Assembly: GCF_016481285.1 (NCBI RefSeq)
Contig: NZ_JAENBP010000002.1
Location: 124,001-188,000, forward strand
Source of the DNA: Streptococcus zalophi
GTDB taxonomy: Bacteria; Bacillota; Bacilli; Lactobacillales; Streptococcaceae
Direction: 5' to 3'
DNA length: 64,000 bases
The first letter of the stretch is position 1. Each line of letters begins with the position of its first letter. The notes under the pieces are model-generated. The model had not been told where the DNA came from. It worked only from the letters and a program-made list of their open reading frames with translations, and did not search any database. Positions 54,323-63,294 of the stretch are shown in pieces. The position numbers and the translations under genes were made by a program.

Positions 54323-55552
54323 TTATAATCCTAAGAGTTTCTTTTTTATCTGATCAAATTCTTCTTGAGATAAGACTCCAGCATCAAGTAATTTTTTCAT
54401 TTCAAGTAGTTTAGTTGTAATATCTTCTTGCTTTGGTTGTTGAGGCGCTTCAGTACCAGATGATACATTTTGAGTTTCTTGTTGTTGCTTACCAAAGCCT
54501 GGTTGGTAAGTACTTTCAGTATTAGGTTGTTGCATACCACCCATAACATTTCCAGAAGCATTCATGCCCATACCCATAAAGGCCATATTGGCACCACCAC
54601 CTGTTTCACCTGCAGCTTGCATTCCACGCGCAACTGATTGTTGCATAAAAGAATTACCACGAGAACCTGATAAAGCATCGGCTCTCTTAACATCTTTCAT
54701 CATTTCCTTAGTATCATCATCATACTCAATAGCCAAGATAGCTGTCTTAACGATTTCTAAGCCACGATCACTTTTCCATTGATAAGCTTCTTCAACAGCT
54801 TGTCCCATTGCTTTAGCAAAACCAATTTGATCTCCTTGGATTCTAGTCATTCTATTTCCCTTAGTAGGATCATTAGTATAAATTGAAAATGCGGCTGATA
54901 GAGAACCTACAACTTCGTTAAAAAGTTGAGCGCCTGCATCATTATCCATATCAGCAAAATCAAATACCGGTGCATCTGCAATAAGGTATTTTGCAGGAAC
55001 AAAATTTTTCATAAATAGTAGGGGATCAATGATTTTTAAACTATATGTTCCTCTAGTAATAGCGCCAACTTGTGTCGCAAAGAAAGCATCATCCCAATAG
55101 ATTTCTGACTGAGTACCAAATTTATTATTTGGAATTTCTTTTAAATTGACATAGAAAGCTAATTGTTGTGAGCCTGGTTGACCACCAAATTTCACTTTTT
55201 CCCAAGTGGCATGAATAGCAGTACTTAAAATGTTATCACCAGCAAAAATGGATTGTGAGTTTACGTCATCAGATGAAAAGATAAAGCCACCTGGTTCTGC
55301 TACAATACCAGTAATAGCACCATCTTGCATGGTAACAAGAGCCGTTCCTTCTGGAACGATAATTTTACTGCCATTACTAATAATATTGTCATTTCCTTTT
55401 GTGTTTTCACCTCTTGAACGATTAGTCCCTTGAGGAACTGCTGGAAATACGGCAGCAGTTGCAGAAACGTTTGATTTTGGAACATAAAAATCTTTCCATT
55501 GATCTGCTAAAGTACCACTAAGTGCTCCTGTAAATGCTTTAATAAAACCCAT
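54323..55552 (-). CDS. SPFH domain protein (YdjI-like) with SHOCT tail
   Basis: A 409-residue protein without a membrane helix. N-terminal SPFH/virion-core-like domain (about 1-250, with GSKIIVPEGTALVTMQDGAITG near the start of the fold), a Gly/Met/Gln-rich linker (about 320-375), and a C-terminal SHOCT motif (TKLLEMKKLLDAGVLSQEEF). YdjI of B. subtilis has the same kind of organisation and recruits PspA to stressed membranes. No PspA gene is in this cluster. Confidence 0.85.
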   Translation of the reverse strand: MGFIKAFTGALSGTLADQWKDFYVPKSNVSATAAVFPAVPQGTNRSRGENTKGNDNIISNGSKIIVPEGTALVTMQDGAITGIVAEPGGFIFSSDDVNSQSIFAGDNILSTAIHATWEKVKFGGQPGSQQLAFYVNLKEIPNNKFGTQSEIYWDDAFFATQVGAITRGTYSLKIIDPLLFMKNFVPAKYLIADAPVFDFADMDNDAGAQLFNEVVGSLSAAFSIYTNDPTKGNRMTRIQGDQIGFAKAMGQAVEEAYQWKSDRGLEIVKTAILAIEYDDDTKEMMKDVKRADALSGSRGNSFMQQSVARGMQAAGETGGGANMAFMGMGMNASGNVMGGMQQPNTESTYQPGFGKQQQETQNVSSGTEAPQQPKQEDITTKLLEMKKLLDAGVLSQEEFDQIKKKLLGL

Positions 55553-55679
55553 AATGTTCTCTCTTTCTATTTTGTAAATGTTTAAAAAAAGTTTTTAACT
55601 ATTAACAACCATAAACTATTAAGTCATAAACACTAATCATAAAAACCATAAGATAAGAATTAAATAAAGACTAAATTAA

Positions 55680-56738
55680 TTACTCAAAATGATTTTTTAA
55701 TTCTTCTTCGTTAATCGTCATATTATCAATAGATGCTGTCATTAATTTTTTAGCAAGATCTTCTTTGTCTGGCCCAAAATCAATACTAGCACTATAAATA
55801 ATATCATCTTTTTCGAAATAAAAACTAATCGCTTGAGTTTTATGACCAAGAACATTTACTTCATAAGGTTCAGATTGGAAGACTGAAACGTTATCTACAA
55901 AATCACCCTTTGAATAAGTCCGCTTACCTTCTTTAACAAGATAGTCATCTGCAATCACTTCTTCCAACGATTTGTTAGATGTCACCTGACTAACGCTAAT
56001 ATTATAACTAACATCAGGAGTCTCTAAGTTCTCATTTTTATCAAAAAGGTTAACATAGATACTTCCGTCAGGATTTTCAATTCTTAGATCGTAATTATCA
56101 TCTGGAGACTCAAACTGATTCATTCTAAGAATATCTCTGCTATCTGATACATAATCATGTTCTGGTGCTTTGTAATCAGGATTAACTTTTATTGAACCAA
56201 GAATTTTGTTAACGTCTTCATTTTGGTAAATGTCAAAAGGAGACGTATCATTATTTGATTTAATTAATATTTCTAAATAATGCGTTTTATCTCTTTTTTC
56301 ATCAAATTTTAGATAGACAAAGTATCTTTTATTAATCTTAGAAAAAGCATAACCTTCCAAATTTTGGGTATCACTTTTTTCAATGATTTGGTAATCATCT
56401 CTATCTTTTTCTTCTTCAATGGCGTTATTCCAGTTTTCAGTAAAACCTGACATTACTTTACCAGTAATTGTAAAAATTTCTTCACCTTTTTCTTCTTTAG
56501 TGAGTAAAAACTGAGGTAATAATTTATTATCACCTGTGGTTTCAAACTTTATACCGCTTTCTTCAGGAATAACCATTGTAAAACCTAAATTCTCACCTTC
56601 TAAATCATAGTGAACAATATTGGGATTATTAGAATTATTGCTTGAACTTTTACTACCTTGATCTTGATTTGTGCCACAAGCAACCAAACCAATTAGTACT
56701 GTAAAGACAACTAATATACTTAACCATTGTTTACGCAT
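55680..56738 (-). CDS. Putative lipoprotein in the SPFH/zinc-ribbon cluster
   Basis: 352 residues from the ATG at 56738 (AAAGGAG at proper distance; the ATG six bases upstream abuts it). Lipobox LVAC with Cys21. The mature protein starts with an Asn/Ser-rich linker, then two similar beta-rich regions (YDLEGENLGFTMVIPEESG and YDLRIENPDGSIYVNLFD), suggesting duplicated domains. Family not recognised. Its position between the DUF4428 and SPFH genes suggests a surface partner of the membrane-stress system. Confidence 0.72.
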   Translation of the reverse strand: MRKQWLSILVVFTVLIGLVACGTNQDQGSKSSSNNSNNPNIVHYDLEGENLGFTMVIPEESGIKFETTGDNKLLPQFLLTKEEKGEEIFTITGKVMSGFTENWNNAIEEEKDRDDYQIIEKSDTQNLEGYAFSKINKRYFVYLKFDEKRDKTHYLEILIKSNNDTSPFDIYQNEDVNKILGSIKVNPDYKAPEHDYVSDSRDILRMNQFESPDDNYDLRIENPDGSIYVNLFDKNENLETPDVSYNISVSQVTSNKSLEEVIADDYLVKEGKRTYSKGDFVDNVSVFQSEPYEVNVLGHKTQAISFYFEKDDIIYSASIDFGPDKEDLAKKLMTASIDNMTINEEELKNHFE

Positions 56739-56754
56739 AGCCATCTCCTTTCAT

Positions 56755-57609
56755 TTATCTTAAACCAACACGCTTTTCAGCCTTATCTGCCAATCGACCA
56801 TATTTTGTACGATTTTTAGTTAGTAAATCCATTGAACTATCAACCATTTGATGCTTTGCATCCATGGTGTCTTCATTTTTTGAGAATGCCTTAATAAACT
56901 CTGAAGCACCTTTTACTAATGAAGTAGCCCCTTCGATGTCACGTTTTTCTGATGAACTTAATCCAAAAGTTCTTTTAACATCAATTTTCCCAAAAAGATA
57001 ATCAAATTTTCTAATAATACTATCAATTTCTTCCATCACTTCATGAACATCCTCACGATCAACATTGAGCTTTGTCTTAATAAAAACCTCTTGTAAAAAA
57101 GGATGAGCAGAACTACTTTCTGAAAGATTGGCACTAACATCAACAATATCAGGATTTTTACAGAAAAGAATTATTTTTACACCCATATAATCATATGCAA
57201 CCGTATCATCATCTCTAATAGCATGATGTTCTTTTAAATAAGGCGAATAATCTCTTACAGCATCATAACGAAACAATTCTTGATAGTCTCTAGTTCTTGT
57301 TTCACGACTAATAATATGAAACATACCAATATCATTTGAAAATTCAATTCGGTTTCTTGTATTGCCAGCAAATGTGATATCAGTGTTTAAAAATTCTTGT
57401 TCATATAAAGCATTTTGTTTCATCATGTACAACATATGTTCATCAACCGAAGCTTTATCAAGCTTTTCAAAGACTAAAAAACCACTTGTTTTTTTCTGAC
57501 ACTCTGCGCATATATAGTTATCATCTTTTAACTTTTTACGTTTTAAAAGATCAGCTTTACCACCACAAAAAGCACAGGTTTGCTTTTTAAATTTTTCAAA
57601 TAAACCCAT
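56755..57609 (-). CDS. DUF4428 zinc-ribbon protein
   Basis: A 284-residue cytoplasmic protein. The N-terminal ribbon C12-x2-C15 ... C34-x2-C37 matches DUF4428; the remainder is an alpha/beta domain with no recognised active site, and a helical C-terminus. First gene of the cluster, with GGAGGAGGAG before the ATG and a promoter overlapped by a cre site. Third zinc-ribbon-bearing element in this four-gene set, counting the two ribbons of the last gene. Confidence 0.82.
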   Translation of the reverse strand: MGLFEKFKKQTCAFCGGKADLLKRKKLKDDNYICAECQKKTSGFLVFEKLDKASVDEHMLYMMKQNALYEQEFLNTDITFAGNTRNRIEFSNDIGMFHIISRETRTRDYQELFRYDAVRDYSPYLKEHHAIRDDDTVAYDYMGVKIILFCKNPDIVDVSANLSESSSAHPFLQEVFIKTKLNVDREDVHEVMEEIDSIIRKFDYLFGKIDVKRTFGLSSSEKRDIEGATSLVKGASEFIKAFSKNEDTMDAKHQMVDSSMDLLTKNRTKYGRLADKAEKRVGLR

Positions 57610-57647
57610 AGACTCCTCCTCCTTTAATTTTTTCTTCTTTTATTTGA

Positions 57648-57686
57648 ATTATAAAACTTTTTTTAGAAATTTGCAAGCGCTTACAC
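57648..57686 (-). promoter_or_regulatory. Promoter of the SPFH cluster overlapped by a cre site
   Basis: Minus-strand TTGCAA (57671-57676), 17-base spacer, TATAAT (57648-57653). The sequence TGTAAGCGCTTGCA (57672-57685, minus strand) fits the CcpA cre consensus and covers the -35 box, so carbon-catabolite repression is likely. Confidence 0.75.
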
Positions 57687-57749
57687 TATTGATATCTAAG
57701 CATTTATAGTAATAATGATTCTAATTATCAATTTAAACAATAAAAATAA

Positions 57750-57777
57750 AAGAATGGTTATTACAACCATCCTTTTA
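57750..57777 (-). terminator. Hairpin with T-rich tail in the divergent gap
   Basis: AAGAATGGTT / AACCATCCTT dyad; on the minus strand CTTTTATTTTTATT follows. No known transcript ends here on that strand, so it may end a short antisense or leader RNA. Confidence 0.5.
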
Positions 57778-57961
57778 AGCTATTTTAAAGTGCTTAAAAA
57801 ATTGTTTTATTGCTAATCATATGTTTTATAGAAGATAACTTATCAAATTTATCAACTAAAAAATATATGTTTTTTTCTTAACTAAGTGTCAAGGACGGGA
57901 TGTTATAAGATAGGATATATGTCAAGTTGTAGTATTATGGGTCTGATGGTGTAAGAACCAG

Positions 57962-57990
57962 TTGAAAATCATTATATTTTATTGTATACT
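57962..57990 (+). promoter_or_regulatory. Promoter of the DUF1266 gene
   Basis: TTGAAA (57962-57967), 17-base spacer, TATACT (57985-57990). It rules out the longer reading frame beginning inside it. The rest of 57780-57960 is AT-rich with no gene seen. Confidence 0.75.
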
Positions 57991-58017
57991 TTGCATGAAC
58001 GAAAGGAGGAATATTTA

Positions 58018-58728
58018 ATGTCATTTTTTTCAAAATTATTTCAAAGTAAGAAGTATAGAAAAAATCCTAACCCTAAAATTTTATCTGCAAAAAAATGTAC
58101 TGCACTAAGTATTGGAGCCATAATTGCTGAGCAAAATTCATGCTATTATGATAGCTTAGAAACAGGTCTTAAACTTGGAGAGATAAAAATCAAACTGGCT
58201 GACTACTTTGATATAGTAGATAGAGAATCTGCTGTTGAAATTCTTGACTGGCTTAAAGAAAGAGGTCATCGACTTTCTTTTGATGCTATAAAAGCCTTCC
58301 TTGCAGGACTATCACCATCACTGGATGAGAGGGATTTAAACGATGAAGAAAAAGAAAAAAACTATTATTTTATTAAAAATTTACAATCATCTGGTGAAGA
58401 TTTAATAAAATATGGACAGCTGAGTAGTATGAATGAATTAAACAATGTATCTATTCTTTCTTGGGATATGGGAAGATTAATTCTTTTGTCCAGATTTTGT
58501 TATGATGCGAATTACATAGACGAGGATGAGGCATGGGCATATATTCTTGATGCTTATGAGAAGTCTAGGAGTCAGTACTTAAACTGGGAAGAATTATCTA
58601 GATCATATATAATTGGTCGTGCTATGGCTGGTGGTGAGGGCGTAATGCTCAATGGTATAATATATATTGCAAAGGAGCTTTTAAAAGATAAAAATAGCCC
58701 TTGGCTTTTATATTTATTGCAAAACTGA
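58018..58728 (+). CDS. DUF1266 domain protein
   Basis: 236 residues from the ATG at 58018, set by AAAGGAGG and by the promoter just upstream. DUF1266 signs: ILDWLKERGHRLSFDAI, then AWDMGR-like SWDMGRLILLSRFCYDANYI, EAWAYILDAYEKSRSQYLNW and SYIIGRAMAGG. The family has no established biochemical role; members turn up in accessory regions of bacteria. First gene of the variable segment next to guaA and one of few + strand genes right of the terminus. Followed by a small membrane protein gene. Confidence 0.82.
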   Translation: MSFFSKLFQSKKYRKNPNPKILSAKKCTALSIGAIIAEQNSCYYDSLETGLKLGEIKIKLADYFDIVDRESAVEILDWLKERGHRLSFDAIKAFLAGLSPSLDERDLNDEEKEKNYYFIKNLQSSGEDLIKYGQLSSMNELNNVSILSWDMGRLILLSRFCYDANYIDEDEAWAYILDAYEKSRSQYLNWEELSRSYIIGRAMAGGEGVMLNGIIYIAKELLKDKNSPWLLYLLQN

Positions 58729-58800
58729 TATATTTAGTATATTAGTTTAAAGTAATCTAATAATAGATTGAAAATCAAAAATTATGGAGGTAAAGTTATT

Positions 58801-59349
58801 ATGAATCCTATGTTGCTTCTAGTTCCGGTAGGAATTGTTATTATTGGAATTGTAGTTATGATAAGTCTAAATGCAAGAGCAAAAAATTCAAATGGACTTG
58901 CACAAAATGTTATGAAAGATTATGTTTTAGAACAAGTACCTAGTTTTAGAAATACGGAATTTAATGTTCTAAATATATTAGATGATGCTATTAATACTCA
59001 GCATATATGGGTTGTAGCTTACAATAAAGATGGTATGTTTTTAATTCCATCTTTATCAAATCCGCTAAGTAGAACTATAAAACGTTATGAGAATTTGACA
59101 CCGGTTTTTGACTTAAAGAAACAAGTTGCAACTAAAATGTTTTCAGGAAGTAGCTCTGAAGAACTCGATTATATACCTTTTTCTGCTATTACAGAAACTA
59201 CAATAGATAAGGATAAACAAAAAATAAGTATAAGAGTCGGTGATACAACAAAAAGATTTAAGTATCAAAACAAAGATTGTTTTGGCGCAGAACAAAGTGC
59301 TGTTGTTGAGAGTTTTCTAAGTACATTAGAAGCTGTAGGCAGTATGTAA
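58801..59349 (+). CDS. Single-helix membrane protein, unknown function
   Basis: 182 residues from the ATG at 58801 (GGAGG ten bases upstream). One N-terminal helix (about residues 4-24) and a cytoplasmic beta-rich domain with IWVVAYNKDGMFLIPS and IPFSAITETTID...KISIRVGDTTKRF, which resembles a PH-like (YcxB/bPH-type) fold in texture. Same direction as the DUF1266 gene 72 bases upstream, probably one transcript. No family assigned. Confidence 0.6.
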   Translation: MNPMLLLVPVGIVIIGIVVMISLNARAKNSNGLAQNVMKDYVLEQVPSFRNTEFNVLNILDDAINTQHIWVVAYNKDGMFLIPSLSNPLSRTIKRYENLTPVFDLKKQVATKMFSGSSSEELDYIPFSAITETTIDKDKQKISIRVGDTTKRFKYQNKDCFGAEQSAVVESFLSTLEAVGSM

Positions 59350-59504
59350 AAATCTTTATAGTATAAGATATTAAATGTGGATGAAGATGGATTCCAATTA
59401 TTCCTTAATGACACGGAAAACCAACATTTATCCATAATTTAAGCTATAGATGTTTTATTTTATTTTCTAAGCTACTAACACTTACAAGTTTCTCTAAATC
59501 CATT

Positions 59505-59950
59505 ATTTTGTTTTAGCGTAATTCTTTAAAATTTTACAAATCTCTTACATACTTTTATCTTTGTTTACCTTAAGTAAGTCTATGCATTCTTTAGGTTTTT
59601 GTGTATAATGAATCTCATAGATGGTTTTGAACATAGGAATACTCTTTAAGGCGAGGTAATTTTTGGTGTCTCATGGCTTTTTAGATAAGGTATTTAAGTA
59701 ATGTATAATATCAATACTTATTTCACCAAAACCACCTTTTTTCATGGTCGTGCATACCAATTTATTATTTGAATAGATTTAGATCTCTTCAGGTAAGCGT
59801 CTCATGGTTACAGTTGTTCCTATTAAATAGTTCGGAACTGAATATTTGATGTTCTCGTCCTTAATGAAACTGTACAAATCTACCTGTTGCTCCAGCATCG
59901 TACTCACTTGATAATCGGATATATATTCTTTTAAGGGAAAATTGAATATA
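59505..59950 (-). pseudogene. Decayed transposase-like remnant (IS21 IstA-like C-terminus)
   Basis: The minus strand carries protein-like text broken by several stops: MLEQQVDLYSFIKDE, NIKYSVPNYLIGTTVTMRRL, stop, IYSNNKLVCTT, then IIHYLNTLSKKP, stop, and TIYEIHYTQKPKECIDLLK. The motif KYSVP-x-YLIGTTV followed by IYSNNKL resembles the beta-barrel end of IS21/Mu-type transposases. No ends were found. Non-functional. Confidence 0.45.
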
Positions 59951-60201
59951 TCCTTAAAAGCTTAAGGGCAAACAAAAATAATACATTGATTAACAAAGTT
60001 GAAACAAAAATGTTACATGACAATGCTTTTCATTTATTGATTAACCATAGAAGTAAACATGTAGATTTAAAAGACGGAATTATAGGTCAATTCATAGAAA
60101 TTTTCAATTCCTTTCACATTCTCGATTTCTTATATTACAAAGAGTTGTCTACTGATGAAAATTTTATAAATTTTTTAATTGATTCATCCATGAAATTATA
60201 A
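59941..60201 (+). pseudogene. Fragment of an unidentified gene
   Basis: Open frame reading IEYILKSLRANKNNTLINK then VETKMLHDNAFHLLINHRSK and ending DSSMKL. No ribosome site before the possible TTG (59986) or ATG (60010) starts, and the frame runs in from upstream without a start, so it looks like a 3' fragment. A terminator follows. Family not recognised. Confidence 0.4.
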
Positions 60202-60256
60202 ATAAAGATGAAGTTAAAATCATTCATCCTATCGCAATATACTATGAATAAAAAAT

Positions 60257-60292
60257 TAAAAGCCAACAGATTTAATAATCTATTGGCTTTTG
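60257..60292 (+). terminator. Terminator after the gene fragment
   Basis: AAAAGCCAA-AGATT / AATCT-TTGGCTTTT hairpin at the end of the fragment, just before the ISL3 remnant. Confidence 0.82.
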
Positions 60293-60301
60293 CTTTTCTC
60301 T

Positions 60302-60625
60302 GGCTCTATAATATCTGTAGTGGGTAACTCCACACAGATATTATATGGCTTTTTTAATACAGACAAAAAGTCCCATATGACTTATAATGAAAAGCGACAA
60401 AACCACTCATTAGTCTGAGCCTGTATGGAAAAGAATAACACAAGCTCATACCAATAGACTAAATAAATTAATCAAAGATATCAAAAGACAAGCATTTGAT
60501 TTTAGAAACTTTAACAATTTTAAAACAAAAATTCTTATCGCTTTGAACATTAAAAGGGAGAGAATCAATTTGATTCTCTCCCGAACTTGATGACTAATCA
60601 CCCACTATAGTTGACAATGAGACGA
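60302..60625 (+). mobile_element. Internally deleted ISL3-family insertion sequence
   Basis: Left end GGCTCTATAATATCTGTAG and right end CCCACTATAGTTGACAATGAG share an inverted outer block (TAGTGGG / CCCACTA). Between them only the transposase C-terminus survives (about 60435-60590): TNRLNKLIKDIKRQAFDFRN then FNNFKTKILIALNIKRERIN and stop, characteristic of ISL3 (IS1167-like) transposases. Most of the gene is gone, so it is not mobile by itself. Confidence 0.75.
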
Positions 60626-60803
60626 TTTTGTGTCTAACTTTTGGGGTGCAACTCATAATACTAAAATCTTTTAATTTCTTTTTATAGTTTAATATTACTT
60701 TATAAATAAATTCTTATGATCTTGAAATAATCAGCGATAAGTGCGACATAGATAAAATTCAATTTTTCCATTGAATCTAAAATTCTTGAATGAAAATCTA
60801 ACT

Positions 60804-61028
60804 TCACTTGACATTGCGTGAACCATGTTTAATGACCCACTGACATTCTTTACTCACTTCGCCTTTTTCCCAATTGTTAATAATAAAATAAAACTTTTCT
60901 TCATCTTCCTTATATAAGTCATTGAGATTATTGGCAACACTTTTTTGAATATACTTGTCTTTATCATCTTTTAAGTTTGTTAAAATCTTATAATACTGAT
61001 CAAAGTTATCTAGAACAATATTAATCAT
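60804..61028 (-). CDS. C-terminal fragment of a DNA alkylation repair (AlkC/AlkD-like) protein
   Basis: A 74-residue frame: KYIQKSVANNLNDLYKEDEE then KFYFIINNWEKGEVSKECQW and VIKHGSRNVK. The pattern of a basic HEAT helix, NNLND, and W-I/V-KHG-R is that of the last repeats of AlkC/AlkD-type glycosylases, which are normally over 200 residues. Only the tail is here. It overlaps the stop of the large upstream gene by 8 bases. Either a truncated relic or a small HEAT partner of that gene. Confidence 0.6.
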   Translation of the reverse strand: MINIVLDNFDQYYKILTNLKDDKDKYIQKSVANNLNDLYKEDEEKFYFIINNWEKGEVSKECQWVIKHGSRNVK

Positions 61029-63294
61029 CTTTCATTTTTGATAAATTGGTTAAGATTACGTTAATTCTATATCTAACCATATAAAGAGCCATTAATGTGA
61101 CCTTAAACCCAAATTTTAGCGAACAGCCCTCAATATAATCTCTGCCATGTATACATTCATTTCTTATATTCAAAGAATTACTATTATACATAAAGTGATA
61201 TACAAACAATAAATCTGGAATTCTTTCAAAACCGTCTAATTCCAGATAGAGATTATTAATTAACTCTCGTAAAATTGAACTTGGGTCTTTAAATTTCATA
61301 AAATCATTTAAACTTTCCTTAAACGGAACTATTCCAAACAGTTTACCTAATTGTCTGATTTCTGTCTCTAATAATGGAAATAGCTGCGTTATGTGACCTA
61401 GTGAAATATTTTTTTCATATGGAATTAATGAAACTTCTAGAAGATCTTCCAGTAAAGCATACAATTCTTTTTCTTTATTAAAAATTGTAATACACAAGTT
61501 TGTATTATCTTTATATCGCTTGTGTATAGCTGAAACATAGACTTCTATATCTAAAGTATTTAGAAATTTATAGCCGTATTTTTGTACAATTTTTTCCACT
61601 TGAGTTTTCAGTATAATATCTGTTTCATGTTTATCAAAATTTATTCCAGTATCTTTCATTGGAAATATCGGACTAATTGTAATTCTACTAACCATATGTA
61701 TCAAAGCAGACTTTGAAACCTCTTTCATAACAGATACCATATCTTCGACTTTTGAAATAACACAATTATTTGCCAAAATAATTGGATTGTTCATTACACT
61801 CTTATTAAACTTCTCAACTTCTTCTGTAGGAACTTCTATGCTATGTGTAAATTCATGTAAACTTTCTACTTGTTCATGATATACACCTGTCTGCCAATAT
61901 TCCTGAAGATAAATCATATCTTGTTTCACAATTCTTTTATCAACCTTTTGATTAGTTTGATTGACCTCTAAAAAAAACAACATTGCCTGGTAGAATAAAT
62001 TGGCAACTGATATATCATTAATCCCTTTAATCAAATCAAAAAACTTATTCTTTGTTTTTTCGTAATACTTTTGACTAATATACCTAGCTATATCTGAATT
62101 TTCTAAGTATTGTGTTAATATATTGATATCATTGACTGATGATATGCTTTTGTATTGATTTTCAATGTAATCTTTTACACTACTTATTTGTTCTTTGCTC
62201 ATAGGAAAAGATAGTCGAAATATTAATAGTAAATCTATTGATGTGATGGAATGAATAGTTTTGTAAAAAGCTCTTATCACCTCAGTCTTTTCTACCTTAT
62301 CCATAATTCTCTCTTTATACAGTAAAGCTAGAATTTCATATGTTGATGAAGAATATATTTCATAATCATCTCCATTTTTGATAAGTTCTGTTAACAAGTT
62401 GCAGTGTTTTTCAATAGTTTCTAAACTAGGAGTTTCTTTATTTAACAAGAAATCTATAGACTCTATGACAAAATCTGAAATCCAATGATTAAAATAGCTT
62501 TTTATCTGCTTAAGCAACGGATGTGTCCACAGAGAATAATCCGGTATTGCACTGCCACCACCAGAAAACATAGGTAATATTTCACCATCTCTAATCGAAA
62601 TTTGAAGTGTATCCAATAGAGTGTTCTCCTGCCATGTCAAGTTTATATCTCTATCAAGAGATTGAAAACCAAAGCAATTAGCAGATAATAAATTCTCTCC
62701 GTATTTTTCGAAAAAATCATCCGAGACATCATAAACAACTTTATTCAAGTTATCTTCTATATTCTGTTTAGCTTGCTCAAAACCAAGTATACTGATTTGA
62801 TTTAAATATAATAAAATGTCTTCTTTCTCATAATCAAAAGCTTCCATATTAATTGCTTGATGAAAATTTCTTTGATTTATAAACCTATTATCAACTGTGT
62901 AATTTGAGTTATTCCCTGAGTTTTCTAATTTTGTGAGCCATACTATTAAAAATAAAATCTTACAAAAATCTGTTTTAATTTTTAAGGAACCGCTTTCTCT
63001 TTCCACTGCTCCAACATAATATTTTGATATTAAATATATTTCTCGAAGTAATAATATATCAAAATGAAAGTCCTTATTGCATACATCTAAAATCTTAAGA
63101 AAATAAGTCATGATTCGGATCAGAGGATTACTTCTATTTTGAAATTCAGAAAAAGACTTAATATCAGATAATTCAAAGTTATCTTCAAAATAGTCAATAA
63201 GCCATTGCCATTCTTGACTGTGCTCTAAGATACCATCTACAAACTTAACATGTATTTCATGTTCTAAATAATTTTTATGCTTAATATTTGACAA
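61021..63294 (-). CDS. Large DUF4209/HEPN-like protein, candidate defence protein
   Basis: A 757-residue, mainly helical, soluble protein with a TTG start after AGGAGG. The C-terminal region has LNIRNECIHGRDYIEG: Arg711-Asn712 ... His716-Gly717, i.e. the R-N-x3-H-G motif of DUF4209 and the R-x4-H motif of HEPN ribonucleases. Low GC, placed between IS debris and guaA. No known partner except the small HEAT fragment overlapping its end. HEPN proteins in such sites are often abortive-infection RNases; that role is inference here. Confidence 0.7.
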   Translation of the reverse strand: MSNIKHKNYLEHEIHVKFVDGILEHSQEWQWLIDYFEDNFELSDIKSFSEFQNRSNPLIRIMTYFLKILDVCNKDFHFDILLLREIYLISKYYVGAVERESGSLKIKTDFCKILFLIVWLTKLENSGNNSNYTVDNRFINQRNFHQAINMEAFDYEKEDILLYLNQISILGFEQAKQNIEDNLNKVVYDVSDDFFEKYGENLLSANCFGFQSLDRDINLTWQENTLLDTLQISIRDGEILPMFSGGGSAIPDYSLWTHPLLKQIKSYFNHWISDFVIESIDFLLNKETPSLETIEKHCNLLTELIKNGDDYEIYSSSTYEILALLYKERIMDKVEKTEVIRAFYKTIHSITSIDLLLIFRLSFPMSKEQISSVKDYIENQYKSISSVNDINILTQYLENSDIARYISQKYYEKTKNKFFDLIKGINDISVANLFYQAMLFFLEVNQTNQKVDKRIVKQDMIYLQEYWQTGVYHEQVESLHEFTHSIEVPTEEVEKFNKSVMNNPIILANNCVISKVEDMVSVMKEVSKSALIHMVSRITISPIFPMKDTGINFDKHETDIILKTQVEKIVQKYGYKFLNTLDIEVYVSAIHKRYKDNTNLCITIFNKEKELYALLEDLLEVSLIPYEKNISLGHITQLFPLLETEIRQLGKLFGIVPFKESLNDFMKFKDPSSILRELINNLYLELDGFERIPDLLFVYHFMYNSNSLNIRNECIHGRDYIEGCSLKFGFKVTLMALYMVRYRINVILTNLSKMKDD

